Assembly: GCA_025451075.1 (NCBI GenBank) | Contig: JANWLA010000009.1 | Coordinates: forward strand, 1 to 42,910 | Direction of reading: 5' to 3' | Origin: Nitrosotalea sp. | GTDB taxonomy: Archaea; Thermoproteota; Nitrososphaeria; Nitrososphaerales; Nitrosopumilaceae | DNA length: 42,910 nt | Shown: in pieces, positions 16,531 to 25,338 of the stretch | How the letters are laid out: every line of letters begins with the position of its first letter | Numbering within the stretch: the first letter of the stretch is position 1 | The notes under the pieces: model-generated | The model's input: the letters and a program-made list of their open reading frames with translations, nothing else | What the model was told of the DNA's origin: nothing | The model's database searches: none | Made by a program: the position numbers and the translations under genes

Positions 16531-16737
16531 CTAGTTTCTATTTGCAAGCCAGTCTTTTGCTTTAGAATCCACATCATGTCTATGCAGTACATGGAACACC
16601 ATTTCATAAAATGTAATTCCTCGCTTTTGTGCCTCACCGTCAATCCACTTTAGTCCCTCAGCAAGCTCTGGATCATATTCTGAAAAATCAACAAGCTCGT
16701 CGACCATATTTGTAAAGAAGGAATTTGCTTCTAGCAC
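16531..16737 (-). CDS. Small hypothetical protein, paralogue of the gene at 14296-14526
   Basis: A 68-residue acidic helical protein: FFTNMVDELVDFSEYDPEL, then DGEAQKRGITFYEMVFHVLH. It clearly shares spacing and key residues with the product of 14296-14526 on the other side of citrate synthase. GTG 16737 is preferred because a TGAATAAGAAA box centred near 16763 lies 26 nt upstream; TTG 16746 would add three residues. It diverges from the 128-aa gene. Function unknown. Confidence 0.65.
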   Translation of the reverse strand: MLEANSFFTNMVDELVDFSEYDPELAEGLKWIDGEAQKRGITFYEMVFHVLHRHDVDSKAKDWLANRN

Positions 16738-16811
16738 GATAAGCAAATTTTCATTTTTCTTATTCAGTAGTATACAGAAAATATATTGACATATTTAGTA
16801 AATATGTTGAC

Positions 16812-17198
16812 ATGGAAAACATTTACTTTTTTGACGGTGATCAAAAAAAGATCTCATGGATAATTGAGAACTCTCAGACAAGATCTGAAGAGAGTAGAAT
16901 ACATGCAGAATATTTTTACAACATAGTAACGCCTGAACAATCAAAGTACATCGCACTGCATGTAGGAATTTTTTGGAGCATTGGTAGATTCATAGTAAAA
17001 AATGGTGACATGATAAAAGTAATGTTGGATCAAAAATCAATGTTTGATCGTCTTGTGAAAAATAAATTAACTGATGATACATTCATAGAAAAAAGAATGA
17101 AATTCATTGATCAGATAATCAAACAAAGAGATCTTGATGTCAGATACCAACTGATAGATCCAAGCCAAAACAAGGCAAGTAAGTTGCTAATTTCGTAG
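16812..17198 (+). CDS. Hypothetical helical protein, 128 aa
   Basis: A soluble, largely helical protein with a conserved-looking core (YFYNIVTPEQSKYIALHVGIF) and a charged C-terminal half. No known motif. Leaderless ATG 16812 fits an AAATATATTG box centred 28 nt upstream. The last 12 bp overlap the convergent glycerate kinase gene. Confidence 0.6.
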   Translation: MENIYFFDGDQKKISWIIENSQTRSEESRIHAEYFYNIVTPEQSKYIALHVGIFWSIGRFIVKNGDMIKVMLDQKSMFDRLVKNKLTDDTFIEKRMKFIDQIIKQRDLDVRYQLIDPSQNKASKLLIS

Positions 17199-18464
17199 TA
17201 CGATTCCAATATCCATCAAGTTTGTTCCGGTAGGACCAGTAAAGATCAAGCCACCATACTTTTTGAAAAAATTGTATGAATCATTTTTGTCAAGATATTG
17301 TTTTATTGTATTTAATTTTTGATCCGATTGCAAAATTGCACCTGCACAATCAGTCTTGCCATCAATCCCATCAGTGCCAACAGATGCAACAGTAACATCT
17401 TGGTATTTCTTGGATAGATCAACTGTAGCGTACAAGACTAGCTCTTGATTTCGGCCACCCTTTCCTTTTCCAGTTACAACAACAGTGCTTTCCCCTCCAA
17501 AAACTATACAGCTCATTTTTTTGCCAGAAAACGTTCTAGATAATTTTGGACCCAGATCTTGTACATTACCAGATAGACAACCTAACACTTTGACAGAATA
17601 GCCAAGATCTTGTGCACGCAGTCTCATTGCATCAAGACAGTTCTTGTTGGTTGAAATGATATGATTTTTTATTTTTGCTTTCTTTGGAGTTTCTGGAATT
17701 TTTCCTTTCATTCCCAGATCTATATGGCGTAAAACGCTTCTTGGGACAAGTTTTTCCAAATGATATTTTTCCAAGATCTTTTTGGCAGTTGCAAATGTGG
17801 TTTTATCATAAAAAGTCATTCCAGATGCAATACTTGAGAGATCGTTTCCCACCACATCAGACATTACAAGCGATACAGCATCAGATCTCAGGTGCTCTAG
17901 CATTTTACCGCCCTTTATCTTTGAGAGATGTTTTCTAATACAATTAATTTCCTTGATGTTAGCGCCACATCTTAGTAACAGATCAGTTGTGGCTTGTTTT
18001 TCTTCTAGTGTGATACCATCAGGTAGGGCAACAAGTGATGACGAACCCCCTGATATCAAAAATATTACAAGATCACCAGTCTTTGTCTTGCCAAGAAATT
18101 GGATTATCATTTTTGCGGCAGCCAGACTATTTCGGTTTGGAATTGGATGACCTGAGCGTATTATTTTGAATTTTTTGTTCGGCACTCCAACTTTATCGTG
18201 AACCACCAGTATGCCTCCATCAACACGTGTAAGCGAAGACACTGCAGCAGCCATAGCATGTGACGCTTTACCTATTGCAATTACAAAGATGTGGTTGTAC
18301 TTTGCAAGATTGATTTTTCTTCCAGGTATAACCAAGTGATCATTTGCAATAATTTTTTCAAGATATAGTCGTGGATTTGCAGCGCCAAGACCTGCCTCAA
18401 GTATAGACAGGGTATCTTTTTTTGCAGAATTTGTTGATAATGATTGAAAATTTCTAATTATCAT
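17187..18464 (-). CDS. Glycerate 2-kinase (MOFRL family)
   Basis: ATP-dependent phosphorylation of D-glycerate to 2-phosphoglycerate, feeding lower glycolysis/gluconeogenesis. The protein (425 aa, normal length) shows the N-terminal DUF4147 domain: VIAIGKASHAMAAAV, SGHPIPNRNSLAAA, ISGGSSSLVALPDGITLEEK and CIRKHLSKIKGGKML. The C-terminal MOFRL domain follows (GGRNQELVLYA, SVGTDGIDGKTDCAGAI). ATG 18464 opens the frame. In thaumarchaea such a kinase could recover glycerate from photorespiration-like or glyoxylate routes; that is inference. The gene diverges from the PEFG-CTERM gene. Confidence 0.92.
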   Translation of the reverse strand: MIIRNFQSLSTNSAKKDTLSILEAGLGAANPRLYLEKIIANDHLVIPGRKINLAKYNHIFVIAIGKASHAMAAAVSSLTRVDGGILVVHDKVGVPNKKFKIIRSGHPIPNRNSLAAAKMIIQFLGKTKTGDLVIFLISGGSSSLVALPDGITLEEKQATTDLLLRCGANIKEINCIRKHLSKIKGGKMLEHLRSDAVSLVMSDVVGNDLSSIASGMTFYDKTTFATAKKILEKYHLEKLVPRSVLRHIDLGMKGKIPETPKKAKIKNHIISTNKNCLDAMRLRAQDLGYSVKVLGCLSGNVQDLGPKLSRTFSGKKMSCIVFGGESTVVVTGKGKGGRNQELVLYATVDLSKKYQDVTVASVGTDGIDGKTDCAGAILQSDQKLNTIKQYLDKNDSYNFFKKYGGLIFTGPTGTNLMDIGIVLRN

Positions 18465-18557
18465 TTATTGTCATCGTACAACAAATAAAAATTGGTCAAT
18501 TTTGAGTCTTTTTATTGGCATTTTAAGAAATTCTGTTAATTACCTTTGTTACACTTT

Positions 18558-18567
18558 TTTTATATAT
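18558..18567 (+). promoter_or_regulatory. TATA box of the PEFG-CTERM gene
   Basis: TTTTATATAT-type box whose centre lies about 26 nt upstream of ATG 18588. This decides the start in favour of 18588 over the upstream ATG 18546, which precedes the promoter. Confidence 0.65.
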
Positions 18568-18587
18568 CACAAGATACAAACCCTAGT

Positions 18588-19112
18588 ATGTCAAGAAATG
18601 ATGTGAAAGTGCCAGTAATTGGAGGGTTGTTTGCAGTAGCAATAATGGCAATGCTAATAGCTCCGGCGTATGCAGATCCAATTGTAAAACCAACAAGTGC
18701 TGGAACACTGAACATTAGTTTTGAGACCAATCCAGCAACACCAAATCCAGGAGACCAAACAGAACTTAAGATTAGTTTTCTTAACAAGCAAAATACAGTC
18801 CAGCAGCATATTGACTATAGGGTTTCTATGACACAGGGAGTCAATCAGGTATTTGGAACACCTGTTACACACACTGCAGAAGGCTCTGTAAGCATTCCTT
18901 TCCAGTTCCAGACAGCAGGAACTTATCAGGTTACAGTAGAAGTCCAAGGAATACTATTCCAGCCAATCCCACCAGAGACAGCAAGTTTTACAATTAATGT
19001 GGGAGGAGATAGTGCATCAGTGCCAGAGTTTGGTCCAGTAGCTGGAATGATCATTGCAGTATCCACAATTGGTGTGATAATACTATCCAAGAAAACCCAG
19101 TTGCGCATTTAG
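18588..19112 (+). CDS. PEFG-CTERM sorted surface protein
   Basis: ATG 18588 opens a signal peptide (VPVIGGLFAVAIMAMLIAPA, cleavage near AYADP). A single Ig/beta-sandwich-like domain follows with PNPGDQTELKISFLN and a strand-rich core. The C-terminus is the sorting signal: SVPEFGP, a membrane helix (GMIIAVSTIGVIIL) and a basic end KKTQLRI. PEFG-CTERM is the thaumarchaeal motif recognised by an archaeosortase, so the mature protein should be attached to the outer surface. No archaeosortase gene lies in the window. Confidence 0.88.
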   Translation: MSRNDVKVPVIGGLFAVAIMAMLIAPAYADPIVKPTSAGTLNISFETNPATPNPGDQTELKISFLNKQNTVQQHIDYRVSMTQGVNQVFGTPVTHTAEGSVSIPFQFQTAGTYQVTVEVQGILFQPIPPETASFTINVGGDSASVPEFGPVAGMIIAVSTIGVIILSKKTQLRI

Positions 19113-19161
19113 TCAGAGCCAAGGCAATAGTATAATAATTGTTTCAGGTGATAATTTTTTC

Positions 19162-20106
19162 ATGAATACAGTTCGAATGCCAAAAACAATTAACTTCGGT
19201 AAAGATGCTTTATCCGAAACACAATATCCAAAAAATGCCCTAGTTGTAACAACTGCACCACCGGATGTATCAGCCAAGTGGCTTGCAAGAATGAAGATTC
19301 AAGATTATATGTTATATGACAAAGTAGAGCCAGAACCATCAATTGAGACAGTAAACAAGGTCATGGTAGAATTCAAGCCAAAGAATCCATCTGTTATAAT
19401 TGGCCTTGGCGGAGGAAGCTCCCTTGATGTTGCAAAATATGCCGGAATGGAGATGAAGATTCCAAAGATACTCATCCCTACAACATTTGGAACAGGTGCA
19501 GAGATGACAACATACTGCGTACTAAAATTTGATGGAAAGAAAAAGCTCTTGCAGGATGAAAGATTCCTTGCAGACATGGCAGTAATTGATGCTTACTTTA
19601 TGGATGGAACACCAGAGGCAATTGTCAAAAATTCTGTCTGCGATGCATGTGCACAAGCAACAGAAGGATATGACAGTAAACGAGGAAACGAATTCACTAG
19701 AATGCTTTGCAAATCAGCATTTGATGTGCTCCATGATGCAATTATGAACAACAAGCCAGAAAACTATCCATTTGGTTCAATGCTTTCAGGTGTTGGATTT
19801 GGAAATGCATCAACCACATTGGGCCATGCATTGTCCTATGTCTTTTCAAATGAAGGTGTACCACACGGATACTCGCTATCATCATGCACCACAGTCGCAC
19901 ACAGATTCAACAAATCCATTTTCTATGACAGATTCAAAGAAGTCATTGAAAAACTAAAGTTTGACAAACTTACATTGAAGGCACCTTATGATCAGGCAGC
20001 AGATGTTGTCATGACAGACAAGGGTCACTTGGATCCAAATCCATTGCAAGTATCAAAGCAAGATGTTGTCCAACTTTTAAAAGACATTGTAGACGGAAAA
20101 CTCTAG
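19162..20106 (+). CDS. Iron-containing alcohol dehydrogenase family protein, candidate semialdehyde reductase
   Basis: An Fe-ADH-fold enzyme of 314 residues with the nucleotide motif GGGSSLDVAK (83-92), PTTFGTGAE (106-114) and the metal region D161, H222, H235. The usual DxxxH metal pair reads D161-A-C-A-Q165, so one ligand is Gln. In Nitrosopumilus a Fe-ADH homologue reduces malonic/succinic semialdehyde in the 3-hydroxypropionate/4-hydroxybutyrate cycle; this gene is a candidate for that role by family, not by proof. It is shorter than typical Fe-ADH (about 380 aa). A TATAATAATT box about 27 nt upstream implies a leaderless ATG. Confidence 0.8.
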   Translation: MNTVRMPKTINFGKDALSETQYPKNALVVTTAPPDVSAKWLARMKIQDYMLYDKVEPEPSIETVNKVMVEFKPKNPSVIIGLGGGSSLDVAKYAGMEMKIPKILIPTTFGTGAEMTTYCVLKFDGKKKLLQDERFLADMAVIDAYFMDGTPEAIVKNSVCDACAQATEGYDSKRGNEFTRMLCKSAFDVLHDAIMNNKPENYPFGSMLSGVGFGNASTTLGHALSYVFSNEGVPHGYSLSSCTTVAHRFNKSIFYDRFKEVIEKLKFDKLTLKAPYDQAADVVMTDKGHLDPNPLQVSKQDVVQLLKDIVDGKL

Positions 20107-20257
20107 TCTACTTTTTCATTTTCATATTTTTGTGCCGTTATACTAGTAATCTAAGATTTTTTGAAATTCAAGTGGCATAGGCTCCAAATCCACAACTAAT
20201 ATCATAAAATTACTAGACTTAAATACATCTAATTTAAGACAACTATAGAAGGATTTC

Positions 20258-21346
20258 ATGACGCTAAAATTTGGAATTCAACAGGGACTTAACGTTGCCC
20301 GTCTGGGATTAAACGAAGATCAAATCATTACAGCTTGTGTTTTAGCAGACAAGACAGGGTATGATTCTATTTGGTACATGGATCACAGCAATGTTCCACA
20401 ATGGGACAAGGCAATAGTAAACGATCCATGGGTTATGCTTTCTGCAATTGCAGCAGTTACACACAAAGTAGAACTTGGAACTTGTGTAACAGACGCAGTG
20501 AGACGACATCCATCAAACATTGCACTTGCATCAATTACACTTGACAGAGTATCACATGGAAGAGGAACTTTGGGCATAGGAGCAGGAGAAGCACAGAATC
20601 TCAAAGAGTTTAAAATTCAATGGGACAAGCCAGTTGGAAGATTTGAAGAACAGTTACAAGTCATAAAATTACTTTTCGAGTCATCACCATCACACAGGGT
20701 CAATTTCAAGGGTGAATTTTACCAACTAGAAGAAGCATGTTTGCAAGCAAAAAGCATTCGCAAGCCAGCACCACCAATCTACATGGCAGCAGGCGCACCA
20801 AGAACACTCGGACTATGTGGTAAATACGGTGACGGTTGGATTCCAATTGGTTACACTCCAGAGTTGTATGCAGAACATGCAAAAGCAATCAAGGCATCGA
20901 TGAAAGAAAATGGAAGAACCGATGAGAACTTTAACTATGCAGTTGACATCGACGTATACTTTTCAGATGATGCAGAAACAGCATGGGCAAAAATGAAAAA
21001 TGCTGTAAAGGTCAGCTTGTTCAAGCCTGAAGTTCTCAAGGTTCACGGCATAGAAGATATCGCAGGTTTTGATTTCAAGAAATACTTTACAGAATATTCT
21101 ATGTCAAACCAAGAATGGATTGTAAAGATGAGAGAAGCTGCACAGACAATACCTGATGATGTAGCACGATCATCAATTGGAATGGGTACACCAGATGACA
21201 TCATCCCAGTCTTTGAGAAATTCATGAAGGCAGGTGTAAATCATTTCATTGTAAGATTCTGGGGTTCAGGATACTTTGGCTCTATTGACAAGTTTGCCTC
21301 AAGCATAATGCCTTACTTTAAAGACCAGAACAACCCAAGAAAGTAA
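20258..21346 (+). CDS. LLM-class F420-dependent oxidoreductase (Mer-like)
   Basis: Luciferase-like TIM-barrel protein of 362 residues, similar to methylene-tetrahydromethanopterin reductase and other F420 enzymes. Motifs: FGIQQGLN at the first strand, YDSIWYMDHSNVP, VELGTCVTDAVRRHPSNIALASITLD, GRGTLGIGAGEAQN and the C-terminal HFIVRFWGSGYFG. Thaumarchaea make F420, but the true substrate of these abundant proteins is not settled. The start is ATG 20258; CTTAAATAC near 20218-20226 leaves a short leader, and GAAGGAT before the ATG is a weak possible ribosome site. Confidence 0.87.
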   Translation: MTLKFGIQQGLNVARLGLNEDQIITACVLADKTGYDSIWYMDHSNVPQWDKAIVNDPWVMLSAIAAVTHKVELGTCVTDAVRRHPSNIALASITLDRVSHGRGTLGIGAGEAQNLKEFKIQWDKPVGRFEEQLQVIKLLFESSPSHRVNFKGEFYQLEEACLQAKSIRKPAPPIYMAAGAPRTLGLCGKYGDGWIPIGYTPELYAEHAKAIKASMKENGRTDENFNYAVDIDVYFSDDAETAWAKMKNAVKVSLFKPEVLKVHGIEDIAGFDFKKYFTEYSMSNQEWIVKMREAAQTIPDDVARSSIGMGTPDDIIPVFEKFMKAGVNHFIVRFWGSGYFGSIDKFASSIMPYFKDQNNPRK

Positions 21347-21454
21347 TTTTTCCAAATAATCCCTGAGTGGAATTTGTTCATGTAGTTTAGTTCCATTTTC
21401 ATAAAACAGATTGAATTTGGTTCCAATCTTTGCTCCAAGTTGACGGAAGATAAT
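21299..21454 (-). pseudogene. Possible gene fragment
   Basis: Antisense to the end of the preceding gene and the following spacer, a frame without a usual start codon encodes RQLGAKIGTKFNLFYENG and TKLHEQIPLRDYLEKLL, which look protein-like. Another frame just upstream (near 21460-21490) gives NAIFTRLIDELSS. Together they could be a short gene broken by a frameshift. The last 47 nt overlap real coding sequence of the LLM gene, and support is weak. Confidence 0.2.
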
Positions 21455-21501
21455 TCATCTATCAAGCGTGTGAAGATGGCATTTGTTAACTTGCTATAAC
21501 G

Positions 21502-21699
21502 TTATTCCACACTAATGATCTTGCCAGTTTTATCATCAATACTTAGTTTTTTAACACGATAACCTGATGATGAATGAACATCTGCTTCCACAGACCAAAT
21601 TCCATTGTCAAAACCAGTCACCCTAATATTGCGAACTTCGTGGGATTGTTGTAAAAAACTTCTTACTATCTCTTCTACCTTATTACTATTAATTCCCAT
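21502..21699 (-). CDS. Small hypothetical protein, 65 aa
   Basis: One helix (NKVEEIVRSFLQQSHEV) then a three-strand sheet pattern (IRVTGFDNGIWSVEADVHSS, YRVKKLSIDDKTGKIISVE). This resembles small PepSY- or GvpO-type folds, but no specific signature is present. ATG 21699 is the only good start, with an AT-rich TATA-like region upstream. Not assigned. Confidence 0.6.
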   Translation of the reverse strand: MGINSNKVEEIVRSFLQQSHEVRNIRVTGFDNGIWSVEADVHSSSGYRVKKLSIDDKTGKIISVE

Positions 21700-21826
21700 A
21701 AGGTAAATTCTCCGAAATTAAATCAATACATATTATACAGAAATCTTGAATTTATTTTAATTGCAAAATTATTATGAAATAATCTTCTATTTCCTTGAGC
21801 ATCATAAAAAGGTCAAAGGAACACAC

Positions 21827-22042
21827 CTATGAAAGATCTTCATCCATATTCTTTTTGTAGAGTTCCCTAATGGCTTGAATTCTAGTATCGGTTTCTCTCA
21901 GAGATAAATTGTAGAAATCAAAAGGAAACGTAGGATTATTCTTATAAACTTCCATTAGCTGTGCTTGTCGTTCTTGGAGTTCATTTATCATATTCAGACA
22001 GATATCATGCAGAAAAGACCTGTGCTCATCTGATGCGTCCAT
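21827..22042 (-). CDS. Small helical protein, 71 aa
   Basis: A helical, acidic protein (HDICLNMINELQERQAQLME, then SLRETDTRIQAIRELYKKN) with no known motif. ATG 22042 (MDASDEH) is preferred over ATG 22063, which sits nearer to a TTATAAGTATAA promoter-like run at about 22068-22080. It is followed, in its transcription direction, by about 130 nt of non-coding DNA. Function unknown. Confidence 0.55.
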   Translation of the reverse strand: MDASDEHRSFLHDICLNMINELQERQAQLMEVYKNNPTFPFDFYNLSLRETDTRIQAIRELYKKNMDEDLS

Positions 22043-22229
22043 GTTGATACACCATTGATACATTCTCTTATACTTATAATGATAATCTATAGGATCATCG
22101 TTTTCTCTGATTGTTAGAAGGGCACTCTTTAGAGAAAACTATTAGTCAGTTCAATTCCCATAAAAAACAATTAGAGAGCGTGCAAAATACCATAGTTGTA
22201 TATCCGAATACTGCCATAGAATGTGTCCC

Positions 22230-22661
22230 CTAAAGATACCGAAATATTGTCAGTTTCTCAGAGTTTGGCAAATCAGACACTAGTGCAAAGTTAAAGAGCG
22301 GATATGATTTTTTGTACTCTTTCATAAAACTCCATGCAACATCATGAGTCTTAAATTCAGTCCTTATACCGTCAATCTGGGTTTCTACCCCACATACGTC
22401 GTATACCATGACTTGGTATTTTTGTGGTTTTCTGTGTGGCTTGGCCTTCATAAGCCAAGCAACTGCAAACACAAAGACTGCCATCATTATCAATGCAGCA
22501 CCAATCTCTCTGAAATATACTGCAAAAAATGATGGAATCGTATTACCAAACAAAGTGTAGACATAGCTTGCAAATCCGACTACAGAGCCCACTATCATGC
22601 CCGCAAAGACTCCAATAGGATTAGAACCCTTTTGCATACCTTGTGTTAGTGCCACTTGCAT
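22230..22661 (-). CDS. Two-helix membrane protein with cytoplasmic domain
   Basis: Two membrane segments (about residues 16-37 and 45-70) are followed by a basic linker KAKPHRKPQ and a soluble domain of about 65 residues (YQVMVYDVCGVETQIDGIRT). The first helix begins with a Gly-rich stretch (GVFAGMIVGSVVGFASY). No motif identifies a function. The gene diverges from the FMN-binding protein with a 49-nt spacer, so promoters must be close together. Confidence 0.65.
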   Translation of the reverse strand: MQVALTQGMQKGSNPIGVFAGMIVGSVVGFASYVYTLFGNTIPSFFAVYFREIGAALIMMAVFVFAVAWLMKAKPHRKPQKYQVMVYDVCGVETQIDGIRTEFKTHDVAWSFMKEYKKSYPLFNFALVSDLPNSEKLTIFRYL

Positions 22662-22710
22662 TTATCTATTAAACCATACGCAGAAATATCATCCATGATA
22701 ACTAGGATTT

Positions 22711-23343
22711 ATGCAACTACTTGGAAGGCTTGAGATCAAGTCAAAAGAGAAGATTATAGAATTTCTCAACCAGCAAGAGACTGGAAGAGTGTGCAGTATA
22801 GACAAAGACGGATTTCCACAGATTATACCAATGAATTTTGTCTACGCAGATGATGCCATTTACATGCATTCACACCCAAGAGGGGAAAAACTAGAAAACA
22901 TAACAAAGAACCCAAAGGTCGGTTTTGAGGTAGACCAGAGCCTTGAATTTTTGCCATCATATTTTACATCTCCAACTGATGCATCTCAGGCAGACACATT
23001 GTACATTAGTGTGGTAATCAAGGGAAAGGCAAGTTTGGTCTCAGATCCAAACGAAAAGACAAGGGCACTGAACGAGCTGATGAAAAAATACCAACCAGAG
23101 GGAGGATATGAAAAAATGTCGCCAGATATGGAAGTAGTAGAAGAAGTTGCCATAATCAAGGTCATACCAGTTACGATGAGGGGCAAATACAAGATCGGTC
23201 AGCACTTTGACAAAAATACAAGACTGGACATTGCAAAAAAAATACTAGAGCGCAACAGCCCTACTGCAAACAATACCGTAAAGATGATGGGCGTCACAAA
23301 GACAAAAGATGGCCTTCAGGTTTCAGAAGAGCCCAGTTGGTAA
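22711..23343 (+). CDS. Pyridoxamine 5'-phosphate oxidase-like FMN/F420-binding split-barrel protein
   Basis: The 210-residue protein shows the split-barrel flavin fold: EFLNQQETGRVCSIDKDGFP, PMNFVYADDAIYMHSHPRGEK, NPKVGFEVD and a late IIKVIPVTMRGKYKIG. This matches the PNPOx-like/NimA group, where a His or Arg near the middle contacts FMN, haem or F420. Substrate and cofactor cannot be fixed from sequence. It lies just before the uvr operon and ends 54 nt upstream of uvrB. Confidence 0.8.
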   Translation: MQLLGRLEIKSKEKIIEFLNQQETGRVCSIDKDGFPQIIPMNFVYADDAIYMHSHPRGEKLENITKNPKVGFEVDQSLEFLPSYFTSPTDASQADTLYISVVIKGKASLVSDPNEKTRALNELMKKYQPEGGYEKMSPDMEVVEEVAIIKVIPVTMRGKYKIGQHFDKNTRLDIAKKILERNSPTANNTVKMMGVTKTKDGLQVSEEPSW

Positions 23344-23364
23344 AGATATCATAATTACCATTTG

Positions 23365-23374
23365 CTTTAAATTT
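23365..23374 (+). promoter_or_regulatory. TATA box of the uvrB-uvrA-uvrC operon
   Basis: CTTTAAATTT is centred about 28 nt upstream of TTG 23398. This supports a leaderless transcript beginning at that TTG, since the only nearby ATG (23394) is in another frame. Confidence 0.6.
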
Positions 23375-23397
23375 GAAACAGGGTCAATTTGTAATGT

Positions 23398-25338
23398 TTG
23401 CTAGAAAATCCAATCTTTGAGCTAGTTTCTGAATTTTCCCCCATAGGTGACCAGCAACAGGCAATAGAGCAGCTAGTCCAAGGAATAAAAAATAAGAAGG
23501 TTCAGACCCTGCTTGGTGTCACAGGCAGTGGCAAGACATTCACGGTTGCAAACGCAATTGCCAAGACTGGGAAAAAGACGCTTGTCATATCACACAACAA
23601 GACATTGGCAGCTCAGCTTTATGCAGAACTAAAACAGTTTTTCCCAAAAAACAACATTGGGTATTTTGTATCATACTATGATTACTATCAACCTGAAAGC
23701 TACATTGTCCAGACAGACACATACATCGAAAAAGACACCCAGATAAACGAAAAGATAGAAAAATTGCGTCTAGAGGCAACTGCAATGCTCTTGTCAGGAG
23801 AGCCCACAATCATAATTGCCACAGTATCTTGCATCTACTCACTTGGTTCACCCAGCGAGTGGGAGACAATGTCAATCACACTTGAGAAAGGAGCAGAGAT
23901 TGGAAGAGGTGAACTTATCAAAAAACTTGTCAGTGCAAGATATGACAGAAACGATACTGAACTTTTGGCAGGCAGATTTAGAATCAAGGGAGATACAATC
24001 GATGTAATCCCAGCATACTCTGATTCAGTGGTGAGGATTTCATTATTTGGTGACGATATTGAAAAGATATCAATCTGTGATCCAGTATCGCTTGAAGAGA
24101 AAAAACAGGTCTCAAAGATAAAGATCTATCCTGCAAAGCACTATCTTGTTGCATCAGATGTAAGAAAGACTGCAGTCCAGTCAATTAGAAATGAACTAAA
24201 ACAAAGACTATCAGAATTGCCAGAGATTGAAAGACAAAGACTAGAGATGCGAACCAAGTATGATTTAGAGATGATTGAAGAACTTGGGTATTGTTCAGGA
24301 ATTGAAAACTATTCAAGACATTTTGACGGAAGAGCACCAGGAGAGCCACCATTTTGTCTGCTAGACTTTTTTGGAGAAGACTTTCTTTTAGTAATTGACG
24401 AGTCCCATGTAACACTGCCCCAACTCCATGGCATGTACAATGGAGACCACACCAGAAAAAAATCCCTGATTGATTATGGGTTTAGGCTCACAAGTGCATT
24501 TGATAATAGACCATTAAAATTCGAAGAGTTTGAGAGATACATCAAAAATACAATTTTTGTTTCCGCAACACCTGGAGATTATGAAAAAAACAAGAGTTAC
24601 AAAATTGTTGAACAACTGACAAGGCCAACAGGGCTTGTGGACCCAACAGTTGAGGTAAGAAAGACTACAGGCCAAATGGATGACTTGATTTTAGAAATAA
24701 AAAAACGCGTGGAAAAAAACCAACGTGTCCTAGTTACAACACTTACAAAAAGAATGGCAGAGGACTTGGCAGAATACTTGTCCAAGCACCAGGTAAAGGT
24801 ACGCTACCTGCATTCTGAGATTGAAAATCTCCAGAGAACTGAGATAATCAGGCAGCTCAGGCTGGGGGAGTTTGACGTACTAGTTGGAATCAACCTGCTA
24901 AGAGAAGGCCTAGACATACCAGAGGTGTCACTTGTAGCAATACTTGATGCCGACAAGGAAGGATTTTTGAGAAACATCACAAGTCTAATCCAGACATTTG
25001 GAAGGGCTGCAAGAAATGTAGACGGCTCTGTGATAATGTATGCAGAGAAAATGACCCAGTCAATGTCACTTGCAATATCTGAAACAGACAGAAGAAGGAA
25101 AAAGCAGGTAGAATACAATCAAAAGATGGGAATCACCCCAGCCAGTATAGTGAAGGCAATCCCACAGCAGACAATAGTACTAGATGAGACAAAGCACATG
25201 TCAAAGCATGACATCCAGACTCTGGCAATTGAGATAGAGACGACTATGAAGCGTTATGCAGAAGATCTTGACTTTGAGCATGCAATCGAATATCGTGATA
25301 AACTAACAAGGATACAAAAACAATTACGAAATGAATGA
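23398..25338 (+). CDS. uvrB: Excinuclease ABC subunit B
   Basis: The damage-verifying helicase of nucleotide excision repair, loaded by UvrA and cut partner of UvrC. Motifs in order: Walker A GVTGSGKT (40-47), the beta-hairpin region SYYDYYQPESYI, DESH in LLVIDESHVTLPQ, SATPGDYE, the helicase motif FGRAARN, and a C-terminal UVR domain (about 620-644). Length 646 is standard. The start is TTG 23398, giving MLENPIFELVSEF. The gene overlaps uvrA by 8 bp. It is a bacterial-type system in an archaeon, presumably by ancient transfer. Confidence 0.97.
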   Translation: MLENPIFELVSEFSPIGDQQQAIEQLVQGIKNKKVQTLLGVTGSGKTFTVANAIAKTGKKTLVISHNKTLAAQLYAELKQFFPKNNIGYFVSYYDYYQPESYIVQTDTYIEKDTQINEKIEKLRLEATAMLLSGEPTIIIATVSCIYSLGSPSEWETMSITLEKGAEIGRGELIKKLVSARYDRNDTELLAGRFRIKGDTIDVIPAYSDSVVRISLFGDDIEKISICDPVSLEEKKQVSKIKIYPAKHYLVASDVRKTAVQSIRNELKQRLSELPEIERQRLEMRTKYDLEMIEELGYCSGIENYSRHFDGRAPGEPPFCLLDFFGEDFLLVIDESHVTLPQLHGMYNGDHTRKKSLIDYGFRLTSAFDNRPLKFEEFERYIKNTIFVSATPGDYEKNKSYKIVEQLTRPTGLVDPTVEVRKTTGQMDDLILEIKKRVEKNQRVLVTTLTKRMAEDLAEYLSKHQVKVRYLHSEIENLQRTEIIRQLRLGEFDVLVGINLLREGLDIPEVSLVAILDADKEGFLRNITSLIQTFGRAARNVDGSVIMYAEKMTQSMSLAISETDRRRKKQVEYNQKMGITPASIVKAIPQQTIVLDETKHMSKHDIQTLAIEIETTMKRYAEDLDFEHAIEYRDKLTRIQKQLRNE

